A program made the position numbers and the translations under genes. DNA of 64,000 bases from an uncultured Caulobacter sp. (GTDB taxonomy: Bacteria > Pseudomonadota > Alphaproteobacteria > Caulobacterales > Caulobacteraceae), in the NCBI GenBank assembly GCA_937925635.1, contig CALALX010000015.1, positions 1-64,000 of the forward strand, written 5' to 3'. Below are positions 23,462 to 33,203 of this stretch, piece after piece. The notes under the pieces were generated by a model. It was given only the letters and a program-made list of their open reading frames with translations, was not told the origin of the DNA and ran no database searches. The stretch's first letter is position 1, and the number at the start of each line of letters is the position of its first letter.

Positions 23462-24714
23462 CCGACGAACAGCAGACGGCGCCGAAGGGACGCCGGGCCG
23501 GCTTCGGCTTCATCTTCGCTTCGTCGGTGATGAACAGCGTCTCCTTCGGGATCATGATCCCGATCCTGCCCAACCTGATCGTGCAGTTCGCGGGCGGCGA
23601 CACCGCCGGAGCGGCGCTGTGGAACATGCTGTTCATGGTCACCTGGGGCCTGATGCAGTTCTTCATCGGGCCGGTCCTGGGCATGATGTCGGACCGCTTC
23701 GGCCGCCGGCCGGTGCTGCTGCTGTCGCTGTTTGGCCTGGCCGTCGACTTCCTGTTCATGGCCTTCGCGCCGACCCTGATGTGGCTGCTGGTGGGCCGCA
23801 TCCTCAACGGCATGACGGCCGCCAGCTTCTCGACGGCCAACGCCTATGTCGCCGACGTCACGCCGCCGCAGGATCGCGCCAAGGTGTTCGGCTGGATGGG
23901 GTCGGCCTTCAGCTTCGGCTTCCTGGTCGGCCCGATGATCGGCGGCGGGCTGGGCGAGATCGACCTGCGTCTGCCGTTCCTGGTCGCCGCCGGCCTAACC
24001 CTGGTCAACTTCCTGTACGGAGTGTTCGTGCTGCCGGAGTCCCTTGAGCCGGCAAAGCGCGCCAAGCGGTTCGAGTGGATGAAGGCCAACCCGGTCGGGT
24101 CGCTGAAGTTGCTGCGCTCCCACCACGAGCTGCTCGGACTGGCCGGGGTGCTGTTCCTGTTCCAGCTCGCCCACATGGTCCTGCCGAGCATCTTCGTCCT
24201 CTACACGGGCCACCGCTATCACTGGACGCCGCTGTTCATGGGCATGACGATGGGCGTCACCGGCGCGCTCGGAATCATTGTCTCGATCTTTCTGGTCGGG
24301 CCCGTCGTGAAGCGCGTCGGCGAGCGCGGCGCGGTGCTGATCGGCGCGGCCTGCGGCGCCGCGGGCTTCGCCATCTACGGCCTGGCGCCCACCACCCTGT
24401 GGTACCTGGTCGGCATGCCGGTCTTCGCGGGCATGGGCTTTCTGACGCCTGGCCTGATGGGCCTGATGAGCCGCCGCGTCGCCCCGCACGAGCAGGGCCA
24501 GCTGCAGGGGTCCAACCAGAGCATCCAGGGCATCGCCTCGATCCTCGGACCGGTCATCTTCAACGGCATCTTCTCCTGGTCGATCCGGAACGAGGCGCAG
24601 GTGCATCTGCCCGGCCTGGCCATCTGGGTCGCGGCCAGCCTGCTGCTGCTGGCCTGGATGATCAGCCTGGCGGTCGCCAGGCCGACGACGGAGGCGGAAC
24701 CGCTCGCCGCCTGA
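23458..24714 (+). CDS. MFS transporter, TetA-like
   Basis: The 418-residue protein starts MTDEQQTAPKGRRAGFGFIF and has 12 predicted membrane helices. Loop 2-3 shows GPVLGMMSDRFGRRPVLLLS, the MFS motif A, and the region NAYVADVTPPQDRAKVFGWM is typical of TetA-type drug/H+ antiporters. The substrate is unknown. The start overlapping the yjbR stop is chosen; a long upstream in-frame reading is a yjbR shadow. Confidence 0.88.
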   Translation: MTDEQQTAPKGRRAGFGFIFASSVMNSVSFGIMIPILPNLIVQFAGGDTAGAALWNMLFMVTWGLMQFFIGPVLGMMSDRFGRRPVLLLSLFGLAVDFLFMAFAPTLMWLLVGRILNGMTAASFSTANAYVADVTPPQDRAKVFGWMGSAFSFGFLVGPMIGGGLGEIDLRLPFLVAAGLTLVNFLYGVFVLPESLEPAKRAKRFEWMKANPVGSLKLLRSHHELLGLAGVLFLFQLAHMVLPSIFVLYTGHRYHWTPLFMGMTMGVTGALGIIVSIFLVGPVVKRVGERGAVLIGAACGAAGFAIYGLAPTTLWYLVGMPVFAGMGFLTPGLMGLMSRRVAPHEQGQLQGSNQSIQGIASILGPVIFNGIFSWSIRNEAQVHLPGLAIWVAASLLLLAWMISLAVARPTTEAEPLAA

Positions 24715-24788
24715 ACCCTTCTTGCCTTGAATACGCCCGAAAGCCTTTGTGAGTTCGGGCGGGGGCAAACCAGGACCTGAAAGACCTC

Positions 24789-26198
24789 ATGCGCGTCGCG
24801 AAACTGCTCATCCCGACCCTGGCGATTCTCGCCGCCTGTTCCGATCCCGTCTCGACCTCCACGGCGCAGCAGGCGCTGCCGCAGCCGACCAAGGCTCCGC
24901 CGCTCAGCGCCGCGGCCATGAAGACCTCGTTCGCGCCGGTCGTGAAACGCGCCGCGCCGGCCGTGGTCAACGTCGGCAGCCGCCGCGTCGTGCGTCAGCG
25001 GGTCGATCCGTTCTGGGACCTGTTCATCGGCGGCGGCGTGCCGCGCGAGCGGGTGGCCCAGTCGCTGGGCAGCGGCGCCATCGTCCGCGCCGACGGCGTC
25101 ATCCTGACCAACAATCACAACATCGAGGGCGCCGACGAGGTCATGGTCCAGCTCGCCGACAAGCGCGAGTTCCCGGCCAGGGTGCTGCTGGCCGATCCCA
25201 AGTCCGACCTGGCGGTGCTGAAGATCGACGTCGGCTCGGAGAAGCTGCCGGTCATCGCCATCGACGATCAGGAGCAACTTGAGGTCGGCGACCTGGTGCT
25301 GGCCATCGGCAATCCGTTCGGGGTCGGCCAGACGGTGACCAACGGCATTGTCTCGGCGACGGCCCGGTCCAACACCGGCATCACCGACTTCGGCTTCTTC
25401 ATTCAGACCGATGCGGCCATCAATCCGGGCAATTCCGGCGGACCGCTGGTGGACATGGACGGCGACCTGATCGGGGTGAACACCGCCATCCTGTCGCGCT
25501 CGGGCCAATCGTCGGGCGTCGGCTTCGCCATCCCGGCCGCCACGGCGCGCCAGGTGGTCGGCGCGGCCCTGGGCGGCAGTCACGCGGTCGTGCGGCCCTG
25601 GCTGGGCGTCAAGGCGATGACCGTCAACGGCGATGTCGCCCGCAGCCTGGGCATGTCCGTCCCGCGCGGCGCGGCCGTCACCGACGTCTGGCCTGGCGGG
25701 GCCGCCGCCCGCGCCGGGGTCGAGCCGGGCGACGTCATCCTGACGATCGCGGGCCAGCCGGTCACCGACCAGGGCGGCGCGACCTATCTGTTCGGCGCGC
25801 GCCGCGTCGGCGAGACCGTGCCCGTCACGGTCCTGCGCGACGGCCGCGAACTGCTCCTGTCGGTGAAGGCCGAGACGGCGCCCTCAAGCCCCTCGCGGGA
25901 CGAGCGCGTCATCAAGGGGGCCAATCCGTTCGCGGGCGCGGCGGTGGCCAACCTCTCCCCGGCGGTGGCCGACGAGATCGGCGCCGACCCGTTCGCCGGC
26001 CGGGGCGTGGTCGTGTTGCGCGCCGCCGGCGCCGCCCAGGGCGTGGGCCTGCGCCCCGGCGACATCGTGCGGGCGGTCAACGGCAAGGAGATCCGCTCCG
26101 TCGGCGACCTGCAGTCGGCGGTGACAGTCCGCGCCCGGGTCTGGCAGGTGACCATCGAGCGCGACGGCCAGCGGATCACGGCCCAGTTCCGGGGCTGA
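24789..26198 (+). CDS. DegP/HtrA-like serine protease, lipoprotein-type signal
   Basis: The 469-residue protease has an N-terminal export signal with lipobox L-A-A-C17. The trypsin-like domain carries H110 (TNNHNIEG), D140 (DPKSDLAVLK) and S216 (NPGNSGGP). Two PDZ domains follow (about residues 275-365 and 385-465). Members degrade or refold misfolded envelope proteins. Lipidation would anchor it, unlike soluble DegP. No sigma-E-like site is recognised upstream. Confidence 0.9.
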   Translation: MRVAKLLIPTLAILAACSDPVSTSTAQQALPQPTKAPPLSAAAMKTSFAPVVKRAAPAVVNVGSRRVVRQRVDPFWDLFIGGGVPRERVAQSLGSGAIVRADGVILTNNHNIEGADEVMVQLADKREFPARVLLADPKSDLAVLKIDVGSEKLPVIAIDDQEQLEVGDLVLAIGNPFGVGQTVTNGIVSATARSNTGITDFGFFIQTDAAINPGNSGGPLVDMDGDLIGVNTAILSRSGQSSGVGFAIPAATARQVVGAALGGSHAVVRPWLGVKAMTVNGDVARSLGMSVPRGAAVTDVWPGGAAARAGVEPGDVILTIAGQPVTDQGGATYLFGARRVGETVPVTVLRDGRELLLSVKAETAPSSPSRDERVIKGANPFAGAAVANLSPAVADEIGADPFAGRGVVVLRAAGAAQGVGLRPGDIVRAVNGKEIRSVGDLQSAVTVRARVWQVTIERDGQRITAQFRG

Positions 26199-26199
26199 T

Positions 26200-26305
26200 G
26201 GGGACTGCTTCCGGTGTCCCTCCTTCGGGGACATCGGTAGCTGTCCCCGAGGACGGCGCTCAAAGGGTCGGGGACAGCTACCGGCTATCGCCGGAAGCAG
26301 TCCCC
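26200..26305. repeat. Palindromic intergenic repeat (family B, GGGGAC type)
   Basis: The outer arms ggggactgcttccgg (26200-26214) / ccggaagcagtcccc (26291-26305) are perfect. The inner arms ggtagctgtcccc (26236-26248) / ggggacagctacc (26270-26282) are also perfect, and tgtccctccttcggggaca forms a small side hairpin. The element begins two bases after the protease stop. Confidence 0.85.
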
Positions 26306-26390
26306 AGGCCCGTCCCCAGCGGCTTCAAGCGGCGGGGGACACGCACTGAAGGGCATGTCCCCAGGCTGTGCAGGTGCTACATCCACCCCG

Positions 26391-27698
<1,308 letters not shown>

Positions 27699-27868
27699 TC
27701 CTCTCCCTCTTGGGAGAGGGGGACCACCCGAAGGGTGGTGGAGAGGGACGCTCTCCCGGCGAGGGGCTGGCCGCCGATCCACGGCGTCGCAGAGCCCGAC
27801 GCTACCGCCCGCCTTGCTTCCCGCTCCACCATGCTTCGCAGGGTCCCCCACTCCCAAGAGGGAGAGGA
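27699..27868. repeat. Palindromic intergenic repeat (family C, CTCTCCC type)
   Basis: The arms tcctctccctcttgggag (from 27699) and ctcccaagagggagagga (to 27868) extend to 27 bp with one mismatch, including gggggacc. Internal hairpins include accacccgaagggtggt. This class resembles the RIME-like ctctccc repeats of Alphaproteobacteria. It begins one base after rarA, and its right arm supplies the ribosome-binding site of the next gene. Confidence 0.85.
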
Positions 27869-27872
27869 CGTC

Positions 27873-28655
27873 ATGAGTCCCCGTCCGCCCCGCAAGCCCA
27901 AGGCCCACGAGACGCCGATCACCCTCACGCCGGAGGAAATCGCCTTCACGCGCGGACTGGTGATCCATCAGGACCCGCATGTCATCGCGCTGAACAAGCC
28001 GCCGGGGCTCTCGAGCCAGGGCGGGCGGATCAACGCCAATACGCTGGACGAACTGCTCTGGGCCTTCGCCACGGCGGGCGGAAACCGGCCGCGGCTGGTG
28101 CACCGGCTGGACCGCGACACCTCGGGCGTGATCCTCACCGCCCGCACCAAGCCGGCCGCGAGTTTTCTCGGCAAGGCCATGATCGCCAAGCGCTTTCGGA
28201 AAACCTATCTGGCCATCGTCGCGCCGGGCGCGCCCTCGCCGAAGGGGGGCGTCATCGAGGCCGCCCTGCGCCGCGAGAGCATCGGCCGGGAGGCCTATAT
28301 GCGCGTCACCGACCCCGAGCACCCCGATGCCGAGAGCGCGAAGACCCGCTACCGCACCCTGGCCGCCACGCCCGAGGCGGCGCTGATGGAGCTGTCGCCG
28401 GAGACCGGGCGCATGCACCAGCTGCGCGTCCACATGGCGAGTCTCGGCCGGCCCATCGTCGGCGACGTGCGCTACGGCGGGGCCCTGACCGTCGGCGGCC
28501 ATCCGGTTCCGCGCCTGATGCTGCACGCGGTGAAGCTCAGCTATCCGCACCCGGACGGCCAGACCGCGACGGTGGAAGCGCCGATGCCGGAGGACATGGC
28601 GAGCCTGGTGCGCGCCCTGGGCCTTGCGGGAACCAACCCGACGGGCGCAGCTTAG
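27873..28655 (+). CDS. RluA-family pseudouridine synthase
   Basis: The 260-residue enzyme isomerises uridine to pseudouridine in rRNA or tRNA. The catalytic Asp80 lies in RLVHRLDRDTSGVIL, and GRMHQLRVHMASLGRPIVGD is the second family motif. It lacks an N-terminal S4 domain. The ATG at 27873 lies behind gggagagg, which is part of the preceding repeat. The exact target uridine is not predictable. Confidence 0.88.
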   Translation: MSPRPPRKPKAHETPITLTPEEIAFTRGLVIHQDPHVIALNKPPGLSSQGGRINANTLDELLWAFATAGGNRPRLVHRLDRDTSGVILTARTKPAASFLGKAMIAKRFRKTYLAIVAPGAPSPKGGVIEAALRRESIGREAYMRVTDPEHPDAESAKTRYRTLAATPEAALMELSPETGRMHQLRVHMASLGRPIVGDVRYGGALTVGGHPVPRLMLHAVKLSYPHPDGQTATVEAPMPEDMASLVRALGLAGTNPTGAA

Positions 28656-28675
28656 ACAGGTCGAAGGAGAACGCC

Positions 28676-29185
28676 ATGAAACGGGCCCTGATCGTCGTCG
28701 CGGCCGGCCTGAGCCTCGCGGCCTGCGCCACGCCCACCGTCTACGCCCCGTCGACGGGCGCGCGGACCAGCGTCGGCTTCAGCGACTATCGCATCGAGAC
28801 CGGCCGCTATCGCGTCACCTACACCGGCGGCGGAGGCGCGCCGATGACCCAGGTCGCCGACTACGCGCTGTTGCGGGCGGCCGAGGTGTCGGTCCGCGAC
28901 GGCTATGACTGGTTCCGGGTCGTCGAGCGGAAGGACGAACGGGTCGGCGGCGGCTCCGGCGGCGGCCCGCGCGTGGGCGTCGGCGTCGGCGGCGGCTCCG
29001 GCGGCTGGCGCACCAGCGGCGTCCGCGTCGGCGTCGGCGTCGGGACCAGCTTTGACCTGTCGGGCGGACCGGCCTGGTCACGCACCCTGGAGATCATGGC
29101 GGGCAAGGGACCGGTTCCAACGGACAAGGACGTCTATGACGCGCGCGACATCATCCGGGTGATCGGACGCGGCGAGGGACGGTAG
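28676..29185 (+). CDS. CC0125/CC1285-family lipoprotein
   Basis: The 169-residue lipoprotein has the signal MKRALIVVAAGLSLAAC with lipobox L-A-A-C. The conserved block GFSDYRIETGRYRVTYTGGG and YALLRAAEVSVRDGYDWFRV is the signature of the Caulobacterales CC0125/CC1285 family of unknown function. A Gly/Val-rich insert (about residues 95-125) with repeated VGVGVGGGSGG units follows. A gaaggaga site precedes the ATG. Confidence 0.82.
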   Translation: MKRALIVVAAGLSLAACATPTVYAPSTGARTSVGFSDYRIETGRYRVTYTGGGGAPMTQVADYALLRAAEVSVRDGYDWFRVVERKDERVGGGSGGGPRVGVGVGGGSGGWRTSGVRVGVGVGTSFDLSGGPAWSRTLEIMAGKGPVPTDKDVYDARDIIRVIGRGEGR

Positions 29186-29235
29186 CCTTCATTCTCCGCC
29201 ACGGAGGAAGCAGATCCGGGCGCGGTCGGGTGAGC

Positions 29236-30444
29236 CTAGGCCGCTGCTGTCGCCGGGGCGCATCTCAGGGCGGCGTGGGTCAGGCCGGCGGTCTCGGCGA
29301 TGGCGAACATCACTTGCGACGAAAGGCCCCGGACGGCGATCGAGGGGGCTAGACCCTTGGCCTGGCGGCCGAAGTCGAGGATCAGGGCGGCCAGGCGCCC
29401 GTCCTCCGCGGGCAGGTCCGTGGCGTCGAGCGTGATGCCGGCCAGTCGTGCGTCCCGGAGGGGGGCCATGGAATCGCGGCCCGGCTGGGCGCGGGCGAAC
29501 ACGCCTCGGCACACGCTGCGCAGCAGCCCGCAGACCTCGATCAGACGCCCCTGCGGCGTGCCGCGGTCGACATCCACGAGTTCGATGATCAGTCCTGTCT
29601 TCAGTCGGGCCGGCGCATCGGCCGCGCAGGCGATCAGGGCCTGCCGCCCCTTGCTGGCGGCCATGGTGCGGAAGGACACCGGCACGATCAGCGGCGGCGC
29701 GCCGGGGGCGTCGCCCTTGGCCAGATAGAGGGCGGCGTAGTCGAGCGTGGCCTGGTCGACCACGGCCAGGTCGGCGTCGGACAGCCTGGCGAAGGCGCGG
29801 ACCGGGATCACGCGGCCGGTGGCCGACTCCGTCACGGTCGGCTCGATGCGCAACGCCGCCGGCACGCCGTGCCTGAGGCTGATCATGGGTTCGACCGCGA
29901 AGTCGATGCGCAGGTTCAGGCCCGAACCCGTGACGAATAGATACGGGTTTCGGCGCTTTTCCTCGGCCGGGTCGACATCGGTTGCGGACAGGTGCGGCGC
30001 GGCGGAGGGCGCGGGCTTGCGGGCCTGGAGGATCGCGCGAGGATCGAGCGGGGCGCAGGATACCTCGCCGCCGGCAAGTCCGGTGACCGCCTGAACGCGC
30101 ATGTCGCCGGGATCCGCCGCGCCCAGGAAGTGGAGCAGCACCTCCTCAAGCACCTTCAGCGCCAGCGCCTGAGCGGCCAGGCCCTCCTCGCTGGTCATCG
30201 CCAACAGGTAATCGGTCTCGCCGACGCGCTGGGACAGGTCCTGGAAGGTCAGGTGCTCGGCCAGCTTGCGCTCGGCGTAGGCCCAGACGTCGGGTCGCCG
30301 GCGTGGCCAGCGTTCGCCGGCGCGGTCGCGGATCGCGGCCAGGCTGATGATGTTGACGGCGCCGCGCGCCAGCAGGTCCTGCCCGCCGAACCTGTCCAGC
30401 ACGGCGGCGACGTCGGCGGCATTGAGGCGCTCGTTGGCGGACAT
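29236..30444 (-). CDS. Degenerate GGDEF/EAL-like signalling protein
   Basis: The 402-residue protein (ATG at 30444, MSANERLNAADVAAVLDRFG) has an N-terminal part resembling a worn-out GGDEF domain, with LSQRVGETDYLLAMTSEEGL in place of the GGEEF site. The C-terminal part follows the EAL layout (GLIIELVDVDRG, LAGITLDATDLPAEDGRLAA, ETAGLTHAALRC) but lacks the catalytic EAL, Asn and metal residues. It is probably non-enzymatic, perhaps a scaffold or c-di-GMP effector. A frame continues to 30546, but that would leave no promoter space before crcB. Confidence 0.55.
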   Translation of the reverse strand: MSANERLNAADVAAVLDRFGGQDLLARGAVNIISLAAIRDRAGERWPRRRPDVWAYAERKLAEHLTFQDLSQRVGETDYLLAMTSEEGLAAQALALKVLEEVLLHFLGAADPGDMRVQAVTGLAGGEVSCAPLDPRAILQARKPAPSAAPHLSATDVDPAEEKRRNPYLFVTGSGLNLRIDFAVEPMISLRHGVPAALRIEPTVTESATGRVIPVRAFARLSDADLAVVDQATLDYAALYLAKGDAPGAPPLIVPVSFRTMAASKGRQALIACAADAPARLKTGLIIELVDVDRGTPQGRLIEVCGLLRSVCRGVFARAQPGRDSMAPLRDARLAGITLDATDLPAEDGRLAALILDFGRQAKGLAPSIAVRGLSSQVMFAIAETAGLTHAALRCAPATAAA

Positions 30445-30544
30445 GGCGGTCACGAAATCAGGGTCCCCATTCTGGGGTGCTCGCCTTAACGGTGTATTGA
30501 GGCGCGACCTTTGCGTCAGACGCCAGGGCGTCGCATAAGGGCGC

Positions 30545-30931
30545 ATGGATAAACTGCTTCTCGTGGCCGCCGGCGGCGCGATCGGCGCGGCGGCCCGCTA
30601 TCTGACAGGCGGCTGGACGCTGCGCCTGCTGGGCGGCGCCTGGCCTTGGGGCACGCTGACGGTCAACATCGTCGGCGGCCTGGCCATGGGCCTGCTGGTC
30701 GCGACCCTGGCTCTGAAGGGCGGCGCCGACCAGGAACGCTGGCGGTTGCTGCTCGGCGTCGGGGTTCTCGGCGGCTTCACCACCTTCTCGGCCTTCTCGC
30801 TCGAGGTCGCGCTGATGATCGAACGGCGCGAATGGCTGTCGGCCTTCGCCTACTCAATGGTGTCCGTGATCGCGTCGGTGGCGGCTCTGTTCGCCGGCCT
30901 GGTGCTGGTGCGCAAGGTCGTGGCCCCATGA
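30545..30931 (+). CDS. crcB: Fluoride ion channel CrcB/Fluc
   Basis: The 128-residue membrane protein has four helices and the Fluc motifs GGAIGAAARYLTGGWT, WGTLTVNIVGG (pore Asn) and GGFTTFSAFSLE with the Phe-box. It works as a dual-topology dimer that exports F-. I looked for the fluoride riboswitch upstream and did not see it. The stop overlaps the next start (ATGA). Confidence 0.93.
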   Translation: MDKLLLVAAGGAIGAAARYLTGGWTLRLLGGAWPWGTLTVNIVGGLAMGLLVATLALKGGADQERWRLLLGVGVLGGFTTFSAFSLEVALMIERREWLSAFAYSMVSVIASVAALFAGLVLVRKVVAP

Positions 30932-31938
30932 GCTCGCGGGAGGTCAAGACGATCTATGTCGACGCCGGCGAGGCCGGGGACGGCGGCGTGCGGCTGGACC
31001 GCTGGTTCCGGCGGCGGTGGCCGCATCTGACCCAGATCCAGATCCAGAAGCTGGCCCGGTCCGGCCAGATCCGGGTCGACGGCGCCCGGGCCAAGGCGGA
31101 CACGCGGCTGCAGGCCGGTTCGCAGGTGCGCGTGCCGCCGTTGCCGAACGCGCCGGATCCGGCCGAGCGCAGGGCCCTGTCGCCGCGTGACGCCGCCTTC
31201 GCCCGCTCGCTGGTGCTCTACGAGGACGACGAGGTCCTGATCCTGAACAAGCCCGCCGGCCTCGCCGTCCAGGGCGGCACGAAGACCACGCATCATGTCG
31301 ACAAGCTGCTGTCGGCCTGGGGCGAGGGGCTGGAGCGGCCACGCCTCGTGCACCGGCTCGACCGCGACACTTCCGGCGTGCTGGTTCTGGGCAAGACCCC
31401 CGCGGCCGCGGCCAAGCTCTCGGGCGCCTTCGCGCGGCGCAAGGCTGAGAAGACCTACTGGGCGCTGGTCGTCGGCAATCCGACGCCGGAGCACGGCTGG
31501 ATCGACGCGCCGCTGGCCAAGAAGGGCATCAACGATCGCGAGATGGTCGTGGTGGTCGACGCCAACGATCCCAAGGGCGAGCCCGCCGAGACGCAGTACG
31601 CGACCATCAGCCGGGCGGGGCCTCGCCTCACCTGGGTGGCCCTGCGGCCGCACACCGGCCGCACCCACCAGCTGCGCGCCCATATGAAGGCCATCGGTCA
31701 TCCGATCCTGGGCGATCCCAAGTACGGCGATGAGAAGAGCGCGGCGCTGTCCGAGGGCCTGCCGCTGCAGCTCCACGCGCGCCGGCTGGTCATTCCGCAC
31801 CCCTCGGCGGGGATGATCGCGGTGGAGGCGCCGCTCAGCCGCGAAATGAAGGAAGGATTCCGGCGGTACGGCTTCGACGAGCATGAGGCCGATCCCGAGC
31901 CGTTCGCGAAGAAGGGCGGCCGGTCGAGCCGGCGGTAA
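30928..31938 (+). CDS. RluC/D-like 23S rRNA pseudouridine synthase
   Basis: The 336-residue enzyme has an N-terminal S4 RNA-binding domain (about 20-66, VRLDRWFRRRWPHLTQIQIQ), a catalytic domain with D145 in LVHRLDRDTSGVLV, and GRTHQLRAHMKAIGHPILGD. The S4 plus RluA layout fits RluC or RluD. It starts inside the crcB stop. The C-terminus is basic (KKGGRSSRR). Confidence 0.9.
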   Translation: MSSREVKTIYVDAGEAGDGGVRLDRWFRRRWPHLTQIQIQKLARSGQIRVDGARAKADTRLQAGSQVRVPPLPNAPDPAERRALSPRDAAFARSLVLYEDDEVLILNKPAGLAVQGGTKTTHHVDKLLSAWGEGLERPRLVHRLDRDTSGVLVLGKTPAAAAKLSGAFARRKAEKTYWALVVGNPTPEHGWIDAPLAKKGINDREMVVVVDANDPKGEPAETQYATISRAGPRLTWVALRPHTGRTHQLRAHMKAIGHPILGDPKYGDEKSAALSEGLPLQLHARRLVIPHPSAGMIAVEAPLSREMKEGFRRYGFDEHEADPEPFAKKGGRSSRR

Positions 31939-31976
31939 GTCGGGCACGCGCCGAAGGGCTTGTCCCCGGGTCGGCG

Positions 31977-33203
31977 TCAGACCAGCCCGCGCACCGGCTC
32001 CACCCCGGCGCTGTCAGGGAACACCGTGCGGTCCAGCGCCGCGCGGTCCAGGCCCAGGTGGTCGCCGAGCACGCCCTTGAACAGGCCGCGCAGGTCCAGG
32101 GTCGGGCGCGTGTCGCGACCTTCGAACAGCGCGCCGGCCTTGAGGGTCGGCCAGTCGCCGATGACGCCGCCGGGCTTCAGCGCGCCGCCGAGCAGCAGGG
32201 CCGTCGAGCCGGTGCCATGGTCGGTGCCGCCGGTGCCGTTGATCCGGGCCGTGCGGCCGAACTCGGTGGCGACCACGACGACGGTGTCCCGCCAGTCCGC
32301 CGCCAATCCGTCGTGCAGGCCCGTGAGCAGGGCGTCGAGATAGAGCAGGCGGGTGGCCAGCTGGCCCTGGGCGGCGCCCTGGTTGGCGTGGGTGTCCCAG
32401 CCGTCGACGGAGATGGCGACGACCTGGGGTCCATTCGCCTGGCGCATGAAGCCGGCGACGGTCTGGCCGATGGATCGGGCCGCGGCCTGTCCCTGGCGCA
32501 CGAAGCCCTGCACCCCGCCGCCCATGGCGGCCGGCGTCGGGGCGGGGACGCCCTGCATGGCGGTGGCGGCCATCGCTTCGGTCTGCAGGCCTCGCGCGAA
32601 GGCGGGTCCGAGCAGCGGGTCGGAGGCGTAGAGATCGGTCAGGATGGCGGGCAGGCGCGGGCTGCCCTCGCCGGCGGCGCCGGGCGACCAGGACCCGGCC
32701 GGGGCCTTGCCGCGCAGGATCAGCGGCGCCGTGGCGCCGACCGAGAGCGCCTCCACCCGGCCGGGCATGGCCTCCAGCGCCCGGTTGAGGAAGCCGGACG
32801 TTGCGCCGTAGACCGTCGCGCCGCCGCTTTCGAGCACGTCCTGAGCCTCGAAGTGCGAGCGGGCGCGGTCGGAACTGGCGATGGCCGGAGCGATGCGGGC
32901 CTGACCCTTCAACGCCAGGGCGTGGACGCCGGCCAGCGCCGGATGGAGGCCGAAGGTCCCGTCCAGCTTCAGGGCCTGATCGGCGGGAATGGCGATGCGG
33001 CCGCGCAGGCCGGCGTAGTCCGGGTCGCCGATCGGCGGGGACACGGACAGGCCGTCCATGCCGCCGCGGGCGATGACGGTGACGAACTTCTTGCGCGCCA
33101 TCGTGCTGTCGGCGTGGGCCGCGCGGCCCATGAAGCCGATCGACAGGCCGAAGCCGCCGGCGGCGGCGAGCAGGCCGCGTCTGGAAAGGTCGGGACGGGT
33201 CAT
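31977..33203 (-). CDS. DUF1501 family protein, Tat-exported
   Basis: The 408-residue protein begins MTRPDLSRRGLLAAAGGFGL, a twin-arginine signal with SRRGLL. The body shows the DUF1501 sulfatase-like layout: DGLSVSPPIGDPDYAGLRG, VVAISVDGWDTHANQGAAQG and VVVATEFGRTARINGTGGTD HG. The family is always next to DUF1800, as here. The function is unknown, and a phosphatase-like fold acting in the periplasm is inferred. Confidence 0.87.
   Translation of the reverse strand: MTRPDLSRRGLLAAAGGFGLSIGFMGRAAHADSTMARKKFVTVIARGGMDGLSVSPPIGDPDYAGLRGRIAIPADQALKLDGTFGLHPALAGVHALALKGQARIAPAIASSDRARSHFEAQDVLESGGATVYGATSGFLNRALEAMPGRVEALSVGATAPLILRGKAPAGSWSPGAAGEGSPRLPAILTDLYASDPLLGPAFARGLQTEAMAATAMQGVPAPTPAAMGGGVQGFVRQGQAAARSIGQTVAGFMRQANGPQVVAISVDGWDTHANQGAAQGQLATRLLYLDALLTGLHDGLAADWRDTVVVVATEFGRTARINGTGGTDHGTGSTALLLGGALKPGGVIGDWPTLKAGALFEGRDTRPTLDLRGLFKGVLGDHLGLDRAALDRTVFPDSAGVEPVRGLV

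Noticed and set aside
27710..29185. A 491-codon frame spanning the pseudouridine synthase gene
   Set aside because: Only its last 169 codons, the CC0125-type lipoprotein, are real; the rest is an alternative frame of the repeat and the RluA-like gene.
30447..30544. Fluoride riboswitch before crcB
   Set aside because: The conserved crcB-motif elements are not present in the short upstream region.
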